63,588 bases of DNA from a virus. Under the pieces are notes generated by a model. That model was not told the DNA's origin. It saw only the letters and a program-made list of their open reading frames with translations, and did not search any database. A program made the translations under genes and the position numbers. Below, one piece after another: positions 32,632 through 43,400 of the stretch. The stretch is taken from positions 1 through 63,588 of IMG/VR virus record IMGVR_UViG_3300042311_000607; one strand, given 5' to 3'. The first letter of the stretch is position 1; each line of letters opens with the position of its first letter.

Positions 32632-34202
32632 CGGGGATCGTCTTCGAGCCGCTGGCCGGCCTGACTGCTTTCGATGAGCTGCGCGGCCGGCTGGAGTTGC
32701 GCGGGCGCCTGCTCGACGCTGAGGCCGGCACGGATATCGTCATCGGCCACATCGAGCTGCGCGGCACGCTCACCAGCGTGACCCGGCACGACGACAGCCT
32801 GGAGGGCGCGCTGCGCTTCGGTGGGCTGGTCATCGAGCCGGCCGGCGACTACGTGTTGGGCACGCTGTCCGCGCTGGTGTTCCGCGGAATCGAATCAGAG
32901 CCGACGCCCGAGTACAGCATGCTGGTCGGTACGCTGCAGGGCCTGGGCTTCACTGGCACCAGCACCGTGCGGTGGATGGACACGCTGGAGGGCACGCTGG
33001 CGGGTGTGTCTGGGCTCATCATTGAGCCCGAAGGCGACTACGTGCTGGGCACGCTGCCTGCCGTCAAGAGCGTGCTGCGCGAGCAACAGCCGCCGCTGGT
33101 GAACTACGCGATCGCCACCCAGAGCGCAGGCTACGTCTGGAGCTACGGCGCCTATGAGGTTGTGCAGGCAACGGATGTGCTGCGCTTCTCCGAGTCGCTG
33201 GCCAGCTCCATCGGCGTGATCATCGCGGATCAGCTCACCTTCGGCGAAGTCGGCCGCAGCCTGCTCGCCGCGCGGCAGGTGGCGTCCGATGGCTTGCGGC
33301 TGGCCGAGGTGCTGGGCTTCGGCTTCCGGCTGGTGCTGACCGACGGTTTCACGCTGGGCGAGAGCCTGACCTTCTCCGCCGGCGCCGTTGAGGATCTGGT
33401 CGACTACCTGATGTTCAACGACGTGGTGGAGACGCGCGCCGCGGCGTTGGCCATCATCACGTCGGCCTTGGCGTTCGCGGATCTTGCGGCCATCGGTGAT
33501 GCCGTGGTGCTTGAGGACGAGCTGGCGCTGGGCGACGCACTGGCCGAGCGGCTGAACGCCGCCGCGGTGGCGCTGGATACGCTGCTGCTGAGCGAGGCCG
33601 TCACCCACTCGGCCGGCTTCACAGTGCTGGTGGCGGATGGCTTGGCGCTGGGGGACAGCGTGGCGAGCGCCGCAGCGCTGATTGAGGCTCTGGTCGACGG
33701 CTTCCGCGTGATCGGCCGGATTCGCCTGAGCGGCGAGGAATACGTGGGCTACGTGTGCAACACCGCGAACAGGGCTTTCTCCACCTACGCGAACTTCCCC
33801 TTCAACAGCATGGCGCGGATCGGCGGGACGTACTTCGGCGCGGCCGACGATGGGCTGTATGCGCTGGGCGGCGCGGATGACGATGGTGCGCAGATCCGCG
33901 CGCGCGCGCGCATCGCGGTCACCAACCTGGGCACCGGCAAACAAAAGCGCATGCCGTCGGCCTACATCGGCCACCAGGGCGGCCGGATCGTGCTGAAGAC
34001 GATCACCACCAGCGACACCGGCGACAAGGAAGAAAACTGGTACGCGATCGAACCACGGCCAGCCGCTGCAACCCGCGAAAGCCGCATTCCCATTGGCAAG
34101 GGTCTGCGGTCGGTCTACTGGGGCTTCGAGATCGAGGCCGTTGAGCCGTTCGAACTGGACAGCCTGCAGCTGTTCCCGATGATTCTGGAGCGCCGCCTAT
34201 GA
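32628..34202 (+). CDS. Repeat-containing tail protein, 524 residues
   Basis: Starts with GTG in a GTGA overlap. Two repeat systems are visible. The N-terminal third has blocks containing EPAGDYVLGTLSALVF and EPEGDYVLGTLPAV. The middle has a run of about 20-25-residue units with L-x-F/L-x-(E/D)-x-L cores (LRFSESLAS, LTFGEVGRS, LRLAEVLGF, FTLGESLTF, LALGDALAE). The C-terminal domain is globular. Repeated short strand-turn units suggest an elongated tail fibre or shaft. Confidence 0.65.
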   Translation: MTGIVFEPLAGLTAFDELRGRLELRGRLLDAEAGTDIVIGHIELRGTLTSVTRHDDSLEGALRFGGLVIEPAGDYVLGTLSALVFRGIESEPTPEYSMLVGTLQGLGFTGTSTVRWMDTLEGTLAGVSGLIIEPEGDYVLGTLPAVKSVLREQQPPLVNYAIATQSAGYVWSYGAYEVVQATDVLRFSESLASSIGVIIADQLTFGEVGRSLLAARQVASDGLRLAEVLGFGFRLVLTDGFTLGESLTFSAGAVEDLVDYLMFNDVVETRAAALAIITSALAFADLAAIGDAVVLEDELALGDALAERLNAAAVALDTLLLSEAVTHSAGFTVLVADGLALGDSVASAAALIEALVDGFRVIGRIRLSGEEYVGYVCNTANRAFSTYANFPFNSMARIGGTYFGAADDGLYALGGADDDGAQIRARARIAVTNLGTGKQKRMPSAYIGHQGGRIVLKTITTSDTGDKEENWYAIEPRPAAATRESRIPIGKGLRSVYWGFEIEAVEPFELDSLQLFPMILERRL

Positions 34203-36067
34203 GCACCCCCAATCCCGTGACCGAGTTCGACCTGGTAAGCGGGAACTTCGACAGCTTCCGGGGGTTCGCGAGCAACAGCATCGCCAACGCGCAAGCCGCA
34301 CTGGCGTCGCTGGGCGGCGTGGCGATCAGCAACATCAATGCCGCGCACGGATTCGGCACCCCCAACATCGGCACCGGGGCCATTCCTAGCGTCACTGAGG
34401 GTGGCGCGGCCGCCCCCGACGACTCCATCGACATCCCTGACCCGACCACCACCATGCCCAGCGGCGTGGCACTGTCGGCGCCGGGGATCGATATCCCGCT
34501 GCCGCCGACCCTGGGTCTGACGGTCCGGCCGCCCACGATCAACCTTGGCGTGGAGCCCAGCCCGTTCAACGAGCCGCGACCAGGCCCGCGCCCTGCGCTG
34601 ATCCCGATCACGCTGCCGGATGAGCCCGAGCTGCGCGATATCGCCATCCCGGTGCTGATCGAGCTCGACGTGCCCGAGTACGTGCCGGTCACCGTGCCGA
34701 CCTTCGAGGGCGTGCGGCCGGTGCGCGACTTCACCGCGCCCGACAACACGTTCAGCTTTGTGCCCACCGTCTTCAGCGACGCGCTGCTCGACTCGACCAA
34801 GGCCCGGCTGCAGCAGATGCAGCAGGGCGGCACGGGCCTGCCGGCAGCAGTGGAACAGGCGCTGTTCGCGCGCGGGCGCGATCGCGACGAAGCCGAAACT
34901 GCCAGAGCGATTCAGGAGGCGTGGGCCGACTCTGGCAACCGCGGTTTTGATATCCCGACCGGCGCCACGCTGGCGCGTGTGGCCGAGGTGCGCCAGCAGG
35001 CCGCCAACCGCCGCGCCGGCTTCAATCGCGACGTCTACATCCGCGGGCACGAGGAAGAGCTGGTCAACCTGCGCTTCTCCGTGACCCAGGGTGTGGCGCT
35101 GGTGCAGGTGCTCACCGGCCTGCACATCCAGTACCAGGAGCTGCTGCTGCGCACCGAACAGGCCGCGATTCAGGCTGCCATCGATGTGCTCAACGCGCGA
35201 ATCGCCATCTTCAACGCCGACCAGCAGGCCTACAGCGTCGACGCGCAGGTGTTCCGCGATCGCGTGGCCGCCGCGCGCGATCAGGTGGACATGTACCGCA
35301 CCCGGGTCGAGGCGGAGATTGCCAAGAACCAGATCAACCGCGACACGGTGCAGCTGTACGCCGAGAGCATCCGCGCCGAGAACCTGCTGGTGGAGCGCTA
35401 CCGGGCGTTCGTGGATGCCCGCCGGGTGCAGTCCGAAATCAACGAACAGGCGCTGCGCGCGTACACGGCCGAGGTAGGCGCGTTCGCGGAGCTGGCGCGC
35501 GTGCACGGTATTGAGTGGGAGGCCTACGCCTCGCGCATCCGCGGACAGGAGTCGAAGGTGACCCTGTTCGATTCGCAGGTGCGGGCCTATGCCACCAACG
35601 TGGGCGCCTGGGCTCAGGTCGCGCAGGTGCGCATTGAGGAAGCCCGGCAGAAGACGGCGATTGAGGAAGCCCGGCTCCGCGAGTTCGAGGCCAAGATCAG
35701 CGGCGCGCGCGCGCTGCTCGACAAAGAGCGCGCCGTCATCGAGGCGCGGCTGGGCGCGTATCAGGCCACGTCGCAGCGGCTGGAGGCCCGGAGCCGCATC
35801 CGGCAGTCGGAAGAAGGCACCCGCACGGCGCGGCTCGGCCTGCAGCTGCAGGAAGAAACCACGAAGGCGCAGCTCACGCTGGAGCAGGGCCGTGTCAACA
35901 TTGCGCAGATGCAGGAGTCTGCGCGGATCGCCATCGGCCAGTTCGAAGGCATTGCGCGCACGCAGGCTCAGCTGGCCGCTGCGTCCTTGTCCGCGATCAA
36001 CGTGAGTGCGTCCGTCAGCGCCGGCAGCAGCTTTGGCGTGTCCTACAACTACAGCGGGGAGATTTGA
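34199..36067 (+). CDS. Long coiled-coil virion protein, 622 residues
   Basis: The first 190 residues are Pro/Ile-rich and extended (DIPLPPTLGLTV, PALIPITLPDEPELRDIAIP). Residues 200-590 are near-continuous charged helix with regular heptads. The end is Ser-rich. This is the shape of ejected internal or tail-needle-type proteins of podoviruses; it sits just before the giant polyvalent gene. Role by architecture. Confidence 0.65.
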   Translation: MSTPNPVTEFDLVSGNFDSFRGFASNSIANAQAALASLGGVAISNINAAHGFGTPNIGTGAIPSVTEGGAAAPDDSIDIPDPTTTMPSGVALSAPGIDIPLPPTLGLTVRPPTINLGVEPSPFNEPRPGPRPALIPITLPDEPELRDIAIPVLIELDVPEYVPVTVPTFEGVRPVRDFTAPDNTFSFVPTVFSDALLDSTKARLQQMQQGGTGLPAAVEQALFARGRDRDEAETARAIQEAWADSGNRGFDIPTGATLARVAEVRQQAANRRAGFNRDVYIRGHEEELVNLRFSVTQGVALVQVLTGLHIQYQELLLRTEQAAIQAAIDVLNARIAIFNADQQAYSVDAQVFRDRVAAARDQVDMYRTRVEAEIAKNQINRDTVQLYAESIRAENLLVERYRAFVDARRVQSEINEQALRAYTAEVGAFAELARVHGIEWEAYASRIRGQESKVTLFDSQVRAYATNVGAWAQVAQVRIEEARQKTAIEEARLREFEAKISGARALLDKERAVIEARLGAYQATSQRLEARSRIRQSEEGTRTARLGLQLQEETTKAQLTLEQGRVNIAQMQESARIAIGQFEGIARTQAQLAAASLSAINVSASVSAGSSFGVSYNYSGEI

Positions 36068-36069
36068 CT

Positions 36070-37473
36070 ATGGCCATCGGTCCCAGCGACACGCTCATGC
36101 CGCAGCGCCGCGACCCGCGCCCACGGCTGGAAAACCTGCCGATCGCGACCAGCGCGCCGGCGCCGCCGAGCCCCGCCAACCGCCCTCGAGGTGCTGGTGC
36201 GGTGGTGCCTGGCGTTCCATCGCTGCCGAGTGTGATGCCCGCCGAGCAGGCAACAGCTCGACCGCGCACAGAAGCGACCGCGGCAGCGCGACCGCCGCAG
36301 CCGCCCAGCGTGTTGGCGCCTGGGTTGGCGCCAGCGGAGCGCGGCGCCGCCTTCCGTGATGTGGTGGCGGGCCAAGTCGACAAGGCAAAGACGTTCTATG
36401 GCGGCGTTGCCGCTGGCGCGGGCGCGGTGAGCGATGTCGCACTGGCGCCGGTGCGTGCGGTGGGAGAATTCGCCCAGGGCGCGCTGGGCGTGCCGCCCCC
36501 GGTTGCCCCCGGGCTGCGCGAGAAGATGCTGCAGGCTCAAGCCGCGCGCGCGGAGAGCGGTGGACCCGGAAGTAATCCGCAGGTATCAATGCTTGGCGCG
36601 CCCACCGCTGCGGCGCCGTCGGCAGCTCAGGCAGCAGCGGGGGCGCCCGCCGCGCCGCAACCGCCAGCGGCGCCTGCCTTCGACCCTCGCACGGACAATC
36701 GAAACTTCATCATCGGCCCGGATGGGCAGCCGCGCTTCATCTCCGCTGGCGCGCCAAGTGCGGCCCAGACGCCCGCTCAGGTACAGACGCCGCCAGCGGC
36801 AGCACAGAACGCCCCGCCGCCGCTGCCAAGCGTGAACGTGCCGTCCAGCGTGCCGCGCGCCGACCCGAGCCGAACCGCTGCCGGCGACGAGGCGACGCGC
36901 AGCGCAATGCAGGAGATCCAGTCGCAGCTGTTCCGCAACAGCTTCGCGGCCGGCCGTGGCTCGCGATCCGCGCGCGCGCTGCAGGGGACGCTCACGCAGT
37001 CGCTGGCCAGCCTGGCGCCAACGCTGGGCGCGTCTGCCGATGCGGCTGACGCCCGCAATGCTCAGACACGTGCGGCGCTGGCGCAGCAGCAGGTTCAGCA
37101 GCGGCTTGGCGAACAGCAGGCGCAGACTGCTGCTAGCATCAACGACCGGAGATCGCAGTCGGCGGAGCTGGTCGCCCAGATCGGCGCCGGCGCGCGGGCT
37201 CCGACCCTGATCACCGGAGAGCAGGGGGCGTTTTCGGTGGGGCCGAACGGCCAGGCCGCGCCGGTGCTGGCGCCGGACGGCCAGCAGGTAAGACCCGCTG
37301 GCGCCGCTGCAAACCAGCAGGTGCGACCGGATACCCTGTTCAAGGAGTTCAACGGCAGGCTCACTGCAATCCAGGGCGATGTGACGCTGAGCCCCGAAGT
37401 CAAAGCGCAGCAGATTCAGCAGCTCTATTCCGACCCACTGTTCCAAGGCCTCGCGCAGTACCTGCCCCAGTAA
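36070..37473 (+). CDS. Low-complexity virion protein, 467 residues
   Basis: ATG at 36070 has GGGGAG nine bases upstream; TTG at 36064 is rejected. The first 290 residues are Pro/Ala-rich linker with short helices. The C-terminal 180 residues are helical and Gln/Ala/Arg-rich. It is likely co-ejected with or attached to the giant protein encoded next, inferred from position and composition. Unlike the giant gene, alternative frames here show no gene-like ORF with a ribosome binding site. Confidence 0.6.
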   Translation: MAIGPSDTLMPQRRDPRPRLENLPIATSAPAPPSPANRPRGAGAVVPGVPSLPSVMPAEQATARPRTEATAAARPPQPPSVLAPGLAPAERGAAFRDVVAGQVDKAKTFYGGVAAGAGAVSDVALAPVRAVGEFAQGALGVPPPVAPGLREKMLQAQAARAESGGPGSNPQVSMLGAPTAAAPSAAQAAAGAPAAPQPPAAPAFDPRTDNRNFIIGPDGQPRFISAGAPSAAQTPAQVQTPPAAAQNAPPPLPSVNVPSSVPRADPSRTAAGDEATRSAMQEIQSQLFRNSFAAGRGSRSARALQGTLTQSLASLAPTLGASADAADARNAQTRAALAQQQVQQRLGEQQAQTAASINDRRSQSAELVAQIGAGARAPTLITGEQGAFSVGPNGQAAPVLAPDGQQVRPAGAAANQQVRPDTLFKEFNGRLTAIQGDVTLSPEVKAQQIQQLYSDPLFQGLAQYLPQ

Positions 37474-37485
37474 AGGACACCAGCA

Positions 37486-40400
37486 ATGCCAACCGACCAG
37501 AACCCTCGCCCGCGGACGAAGCTCGCCGACTTCGCGCCGCCTCAGCTGCAAGGGACTCTGGCGCCACCATTGCCCAAGCGCCGAACCGGTGGGGAGATCG
37601 TGGCCGACACCGCGCGCGGCGTGGCGCAGGGCGGCCAGACACTGGCGACAGGGCTGGCGCAGGTGCCGAATCTGCTGACAGGTGGCGCGCTGGACGACTA
37701 CGTGGTGAAGCCGGCCCAGCGTGCACTCGACCGTGCGCTGGGTGGACCTGGCACTGCGGGAGGCATCGCAGGCGGCAGCCAACAGATTTCCGAGGGCATT
37801 GCCGCGGGCTACAGCCCGGTGCTGAAGGCCGAACAGCAGAAGCTGCAGGACGCCCAGGGTTTTTTCGGGAAAGCGGCGACCGTGGCCACCAACCCGACCC
37901 TGCTGGGCCAGTTCGCCGCCGAGCAGGTGCCGAACCTGTTCACCCTCGGCGCGGGCGCGGCTGGGTCAGCCAGCGCCAAGACGGCGCAGGTGCTGGCGCG
38001 TGGAGGCACAGAAGCTGCGGCAGGTGCGGCCGGCCGTACCGCCGCCGAGCGCGCGCTGGTCGGCGCCAATGCGGCCATGGGTGGCGGCTTCGCCGGCAAC
38101 GCAGCGATGCAAGACGCGCTCAGCCAGCCGCAGGAGACGTGGGACGCGAACCCGGAGTATCAGGCGCTGGTGCGCGCGGGCACAGCGCCCGACCAGGCCA
38201 AACAGCAGCTGGCGCTGCGCGCTGGCCAGATCGCCGGCGCCGTGGCCGCGCCGATCAGCGCGGCGGCCGGCGCGATCACTGCACCGCTCGAGGCCCAGAT
38301 CTTTACCCGCGCGCTGGGCACCGAAGTCCCGCGGCTGTTCTCGCGCGAGGCGGGCGGCATCGTGGCGCGTGGCACCGCGAAGGAAGCCGCCGAGGAGGCG
38401 ATTCAGGAGGGTGGCGAGCAGTTCGGCCAGAACGTGGGCATCCAGCAAGCCGCCGACCCGACACGCGCGCTGTCGCAGGACGTGGCCGAGAACGCGGCCG
38501 TGGGCGGTGTGTTGGGTGGCATCCTGGGCGGCGGGCTCACCGCTGGCGGCCTGGCCGCCTCGCGCCCCCGCGCGCAACCGCAGGTGCCGAGCCTCGCGCC
38601 CGAGACGGCGCCGCAGCAGGCCGCCCCGGAAGCCGCACAGCCATTGGCGCCGGAGCCTGTAGCCGCCACCGAGCAGGCCGCCCCTGCCGCGCCGGTGCAG
38701 CCATTCCCAGGCGCCGCGCCCGGCACGCTGCAGGATGCCGTCAACGCGATCAGCGAGAACCAGCCGGCTGCGTCCACCGCGCCTATTGCGCCGCTGCTGC
38801 AGCCGGGGGAAACTCTGGATGCCGCGACGGGCGAGGTGCAGCCGCGCCAGCCCACGGAAGCCGAGAAGCGCCAGCGCGAAATGCAGGCCCTGCTCGACGC
38901 CAGCCCGCAGCCCGATCTATTCACCCCGGCCGCGCAACGCGGCAAGGAGCAAGGCCGTGACACGCAAGACAAACCCGCACGCCGGGGAACGACTCTTCAA
39001 CAAACTCCGCCAGAAAGCGCAGCAGATCGGCCTACAACCGACGCGTCTGCACTGGCTCAAGAGCCTGTCGCATCGCCGGAAGGTGCAGCTCAAGCGCGAG
39101 TTCAAGGCCCGGCCGCCGGGCTACAGCCAGATCCTGGCGCAGAGTTTGGCAGCGCTCAAAGCGCGCAACCGGCCGCCGGCGGAGCCACTGTTAGCGCCTC
39201 TGAAAACCCTGGTGCAACAGCCGCTGATGGCGGTGGTGTCACCGGCGGAGCACGACCACTGGAAGGACAAGGTGGGGCTGACGCTCGTGCCGGTGAAGAC
39301 GCTGAACCAGCCACGCGGGCCAGAAGCCCCCGAGCTGCGGATGGAGATTCGGCGCTTGACGCGGATAGCAGCCCACCCGCTGGCGGAGCGCTGACCGATG
39401 GCCAGCAACCTGATCAGCGAGCGGTCAATACGCGACGACTGGAACAACCTGTCGCTGGCGCAGAAGGTGTTCCGCAAGCGGCGGACGGCCCAATGGCGGA
39501 GGGAGACGCTTCGCCATCAGATGATGGCGCGCTACGTAATGCGGAACCGGCTGGCAGAGCTGTTCAACAGGATGCGGTTCAAAACGCTGACCCTGCCGCC
39601 GTAACCCAGCCCGAGAGCACCCCCAATGCACGAGAAGCAACTGCGCCACCTGCTGAATCAGGCGGAGCTGAGGGCGTACCACTTGGCGGGATTGGTGGCG
39701 AGGGAGCGACTGCTGCGCGTGATGCTGGTGGTGAACCTGCAGCACCGCCGGCCGCTGGCGCCACTGCCCCCGCCGCTGCAGCGCCTGGAACCGCCGAAGT
39801 AGATGCCGCCGCGGCCGGCCCTGCCGCGAACACCCTGGAGAGCACTGATGTACGGACGAATCCCGAACAAGGGGCCGGCCCCGGCCAAAGCCCCGCCCAA
39901 GCAGTCGAAGGCACCGCCGGCCAAGAAGAAGGCCAAGCTCGAGGCCTGACGCCCGAGCAACTGACGAGTGAGCGGAAACGCATCGGCCTACCCCGCGTGG
40001 TGCGGAAGGCCGATGCAATCATTGCGCTGCGGCGCAGTGGGATGAAGGTGCCGGAAGCCGAGGCGGCGTTCAACACGCTGGGGCGGAAGGGGCTGAAAGA
40101 AGGCACCCGAATGGGTGACGACGTGGCCGCGCTGATCGTGGCGCGAACGCAGCCGGCGGCGCCAACGCCGGCAACCGAGGGGGTGATCCAGAATGCCGAC
40201 GATCGACAACAGTCGGTTACTGTAGAGCCACCCGCCGCGGCATCCCCAGCCGCGGCGGGTGCAACCCCCAAGGCCCCGAAGCGTCGCACCGGAGAATCCA
40301 ATGCAGAACCCACAGCAGAAGACGCCGCAGGCTTGCCGGAACCAGGCCCTGCTGCGGTATCAGGCGATGGAGACACAGGCCAGGCGGTTGGCAAGCCTGT

Positions 40401-43400
40401 TCGTCAAACGGTTCCGCGCCGCGGTCCGGCCGACCGCCAAGCGATTGCAGAGCGCGGCATCGTGCCGGGCATGCGTGTCAGCTACGAGAAGCCCGACGGA
40501 ACGCGCGTAGAAGGCGCAGTTCGGGCGATCGAGAAATCAGGCGTTGAGGTTGACGTCGATGGCGTGTGGGTGCGCGGACTGAAGCTTGAGCCGGTGGCTG
40601 CCGCTCAGTCAGCAGACGCGCCTGCGGCTGTGCTGCAAGGCCCGGCGGAGCAGGTGCGCGCAGCCGTAGTGGGCGCGCCGGCTGGGCTGGCCAAGACCTT
40701 CACCAAGCTGGCCGACGCGATTGAGGCGAAGAACGAAGGCGCTTTGAACAACATCCTGGCGTCTGTCAGCAACGCGAAGTCCCGCGAGCTGTTCCAAGCC
40801 GCCACTGGCGTCAAGCTGCCCCGCACCGTCAGCGGCACAAAAGCCGCAATCAGCGCATGGGCGCAGCAACCGCCGCCGACCGAAACCCCGCGCGTTGAGG
40901 CCGCCGCAGCCGATACTCCAACTGGAGAAAGCAATGCAGTACGAGCAGTGGAAGACACAGGCCCGGCAGCACTGGAAGGAGCACCGGCCACAGATGTTCA
41001 AGCACCTGCAGGAGGGGAGCCAACTGCAGAAGGCGCTGACGAGGGCAGTCGAGCAGACCGCCGCGGACCTGGAAGAGCTTCAGGCCGAGGGGATGAACTG
41101 GCACCAGGCGTGGGAGATGGTGCGCGAACGCTACCTGTTCCTGCCGCCGGAGCAGAGCAAGAGAGCGGAACCGATGGGAAGCCAGGGCTATCCGGCAATG
41201 CGGGAGATGCAAAGACTGCGCCGAAATCTCGCCGAAGCAAGCGACTAAGCGCCGAGGCAAAAACAGACGGACAACCCGGGCTGACAGCGCCGGAGCCGCC
41301 CCAGATCCCCGCGCAGGACTTCGCGATCACCGACGAGATCGAGCTTGGCGAGGGCGGACAGAAGACCAAGTACCGCCGAAACGTCGACGCCATCCGTTTG
41401 CTGAACACCCTACAGGCCGAGGGTCGCAACGCCACGCCGGAAGAGCAGCGCACCCTGGCGCTGTACGTCGGCTGGGGCGGCTTGGCGCAAGCCTTTGATG
41501 CCGACAACGCGCAGTGGTCTCGTGAGTTCGCCGAGCTCAAGGAATTGCTGACCGAGGACGAGTACGAAACCGCGCGGCAGTCCACGCAGTACGCGCACTA
41601 CACCAGCCGCGAGATCATCAACGGCATCTACGCCGGCATGCAGCGCATGGGCTTTACCGGCGGCAACGTGCTGGAGGCGGGCGGCGGCGTGGGCAACTTC
41701 ATCGGCCTCATGCCCGATAGCATGCGCTCCGCTGGGCGCTTCACTCTGGTCGAGCGTGAGCGCATCGCCGCAGGCATCGCCAAGGCGCTGTACCCAAGGC
41801 AGAACGTGCAGCTGGGCGACTTCCGCGCCTTCGGCAAGGGTGACGACGGGTATTTCGATGCCGTGATCGGCAACCCGCCTTTCGGCCGTGTCGACATGAC
41901 CGACCTGTCCGGCCGCAAGCACCTGAGCGGCCTGCGCATCCACAACTACTTCATCGCCAAGAGCATAGACCTGCTGCGCGAGGGCGGCCTACTGGTGAAC
42001 GTGGTGTCGCATGGATTCATGGATGCTGGCGACCAGCGCGCGCGCCAGTACATCGCCGAGCGTGCCGAGCTGGTGGCCGCAATCCGCCTGCCCAACGATG
42101 CCTTCAAGGGCAACGCGCACACGGAGGTAACCACGGACATCGTGATCTTCCGTAAGCGGCCTGAATCCGAATGGCGCAGCCGCAAGGCGGCCGAAGAGGC
42201 GAAGGCCTGGCTCGAATCCACGACCGTGCCGGACCCGGACGGCGGCGACCCGATCCCGACCAACGCCTACTTCGTGCGCAACCCCGACAAGATGCTGGGC
42301 GAGTGGGGGCGATACGGAACCATGCGCACCGGCAACATGCCGGCGCTCCGTGCGCGCGCTGGGCAGGACACTGGCGCACTGCTGCGGCAGGTGGCCAAGC
42401 AGCTGCCGCAGGGGCTGTTCGAGGCGCGCTCAATCGCGCGCACGGAAGCCATGGTGCAGCGGCAGGCCGTGAAGTTGCTGAATCCACCGGTGTCTGAGGG
42501 CGGGCACTTCATTCAGGACGGCAAGCTGATTCAGCGCACGCAGAACATCGCGGGCGAAGCCGTGGGGCGTGAGCTGACGCCTGACACCCCGTGGACCGAG
42601 AAAACCACGCTTGGCGCCAAGGGCTTTGAGCGACTGCGCCAGCTGGCAGGGCTACGCCAGACCGTGCGCGAACTGCTGGCTGCGGAGCTCTCCGACTCGC
42701 TCAGCATCGAGACACTGCGCGCGCGGCTCAACACCGAGTACGACGCCTATGCGAAGGACGGTCTGTTGAACGACGCTGGCACGGCACGCCTGTTCGGGGA
42801 CGACCCGGACTACCCGCTGCTGGCTTCGCTGGAGCTGGATTACAAGCCTGGCATGGGTGCGGCTGCGGCGAAGACAGCTGGCGTCAAGCCGTTCAAGAGC
42901 TCCGCCAAGAAAGCCGCTATCTTCGAGCGCCGCGTGATTCCGGTGCGCAAGGAGGTTGAGCGCGCCAGCAGCCCGCAGGACGCTCTGAATGTGAGCCTGG
43001 CCGAGCGCGGCCGGCTCGATGCCGAATACATCGGCAAGTTGCTGGGCCGCGATTCGGCCGAAGCGCTGCGCGAGCTGTCGACCGGCTCAAACCCGCTGCT
43101 GTATCTGGATCCCGCATCGGGGGAATATGCCCTGCGCGATGCCTACCTGTCTGGTAACGTCCGCAAGAAGCTGGCGCAGGCGCGGGAGTCCGGCATGATG
43201 AACAACGCGGCTGCGCTCGAATCCGTGCTTCCCAAGGATGTGGGCGCCGCCGAGATTTCCGTGCGCATTGGCGCGCCCTGGGTTCCGCCAGCCGTCTACG
43301 AGGACTTCGCGAAATCGCTTCTCGGCGATGGGACAAAGGCCCGGCTGCGCTACATCGCGTTCGATTCGAGCTTTTCGGGGGAAATCGTTGCGGGCTCGGC

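Noticed and set aside
36434-36835. Alternative-frame ORF inside the Pro/Ala-rich protein at 36070, as another nested gene
   Set aside because: Arg-saturated product with no good ribosome binding site; it shows what chance alternative frames look like here, in contrast to 38957-41248.
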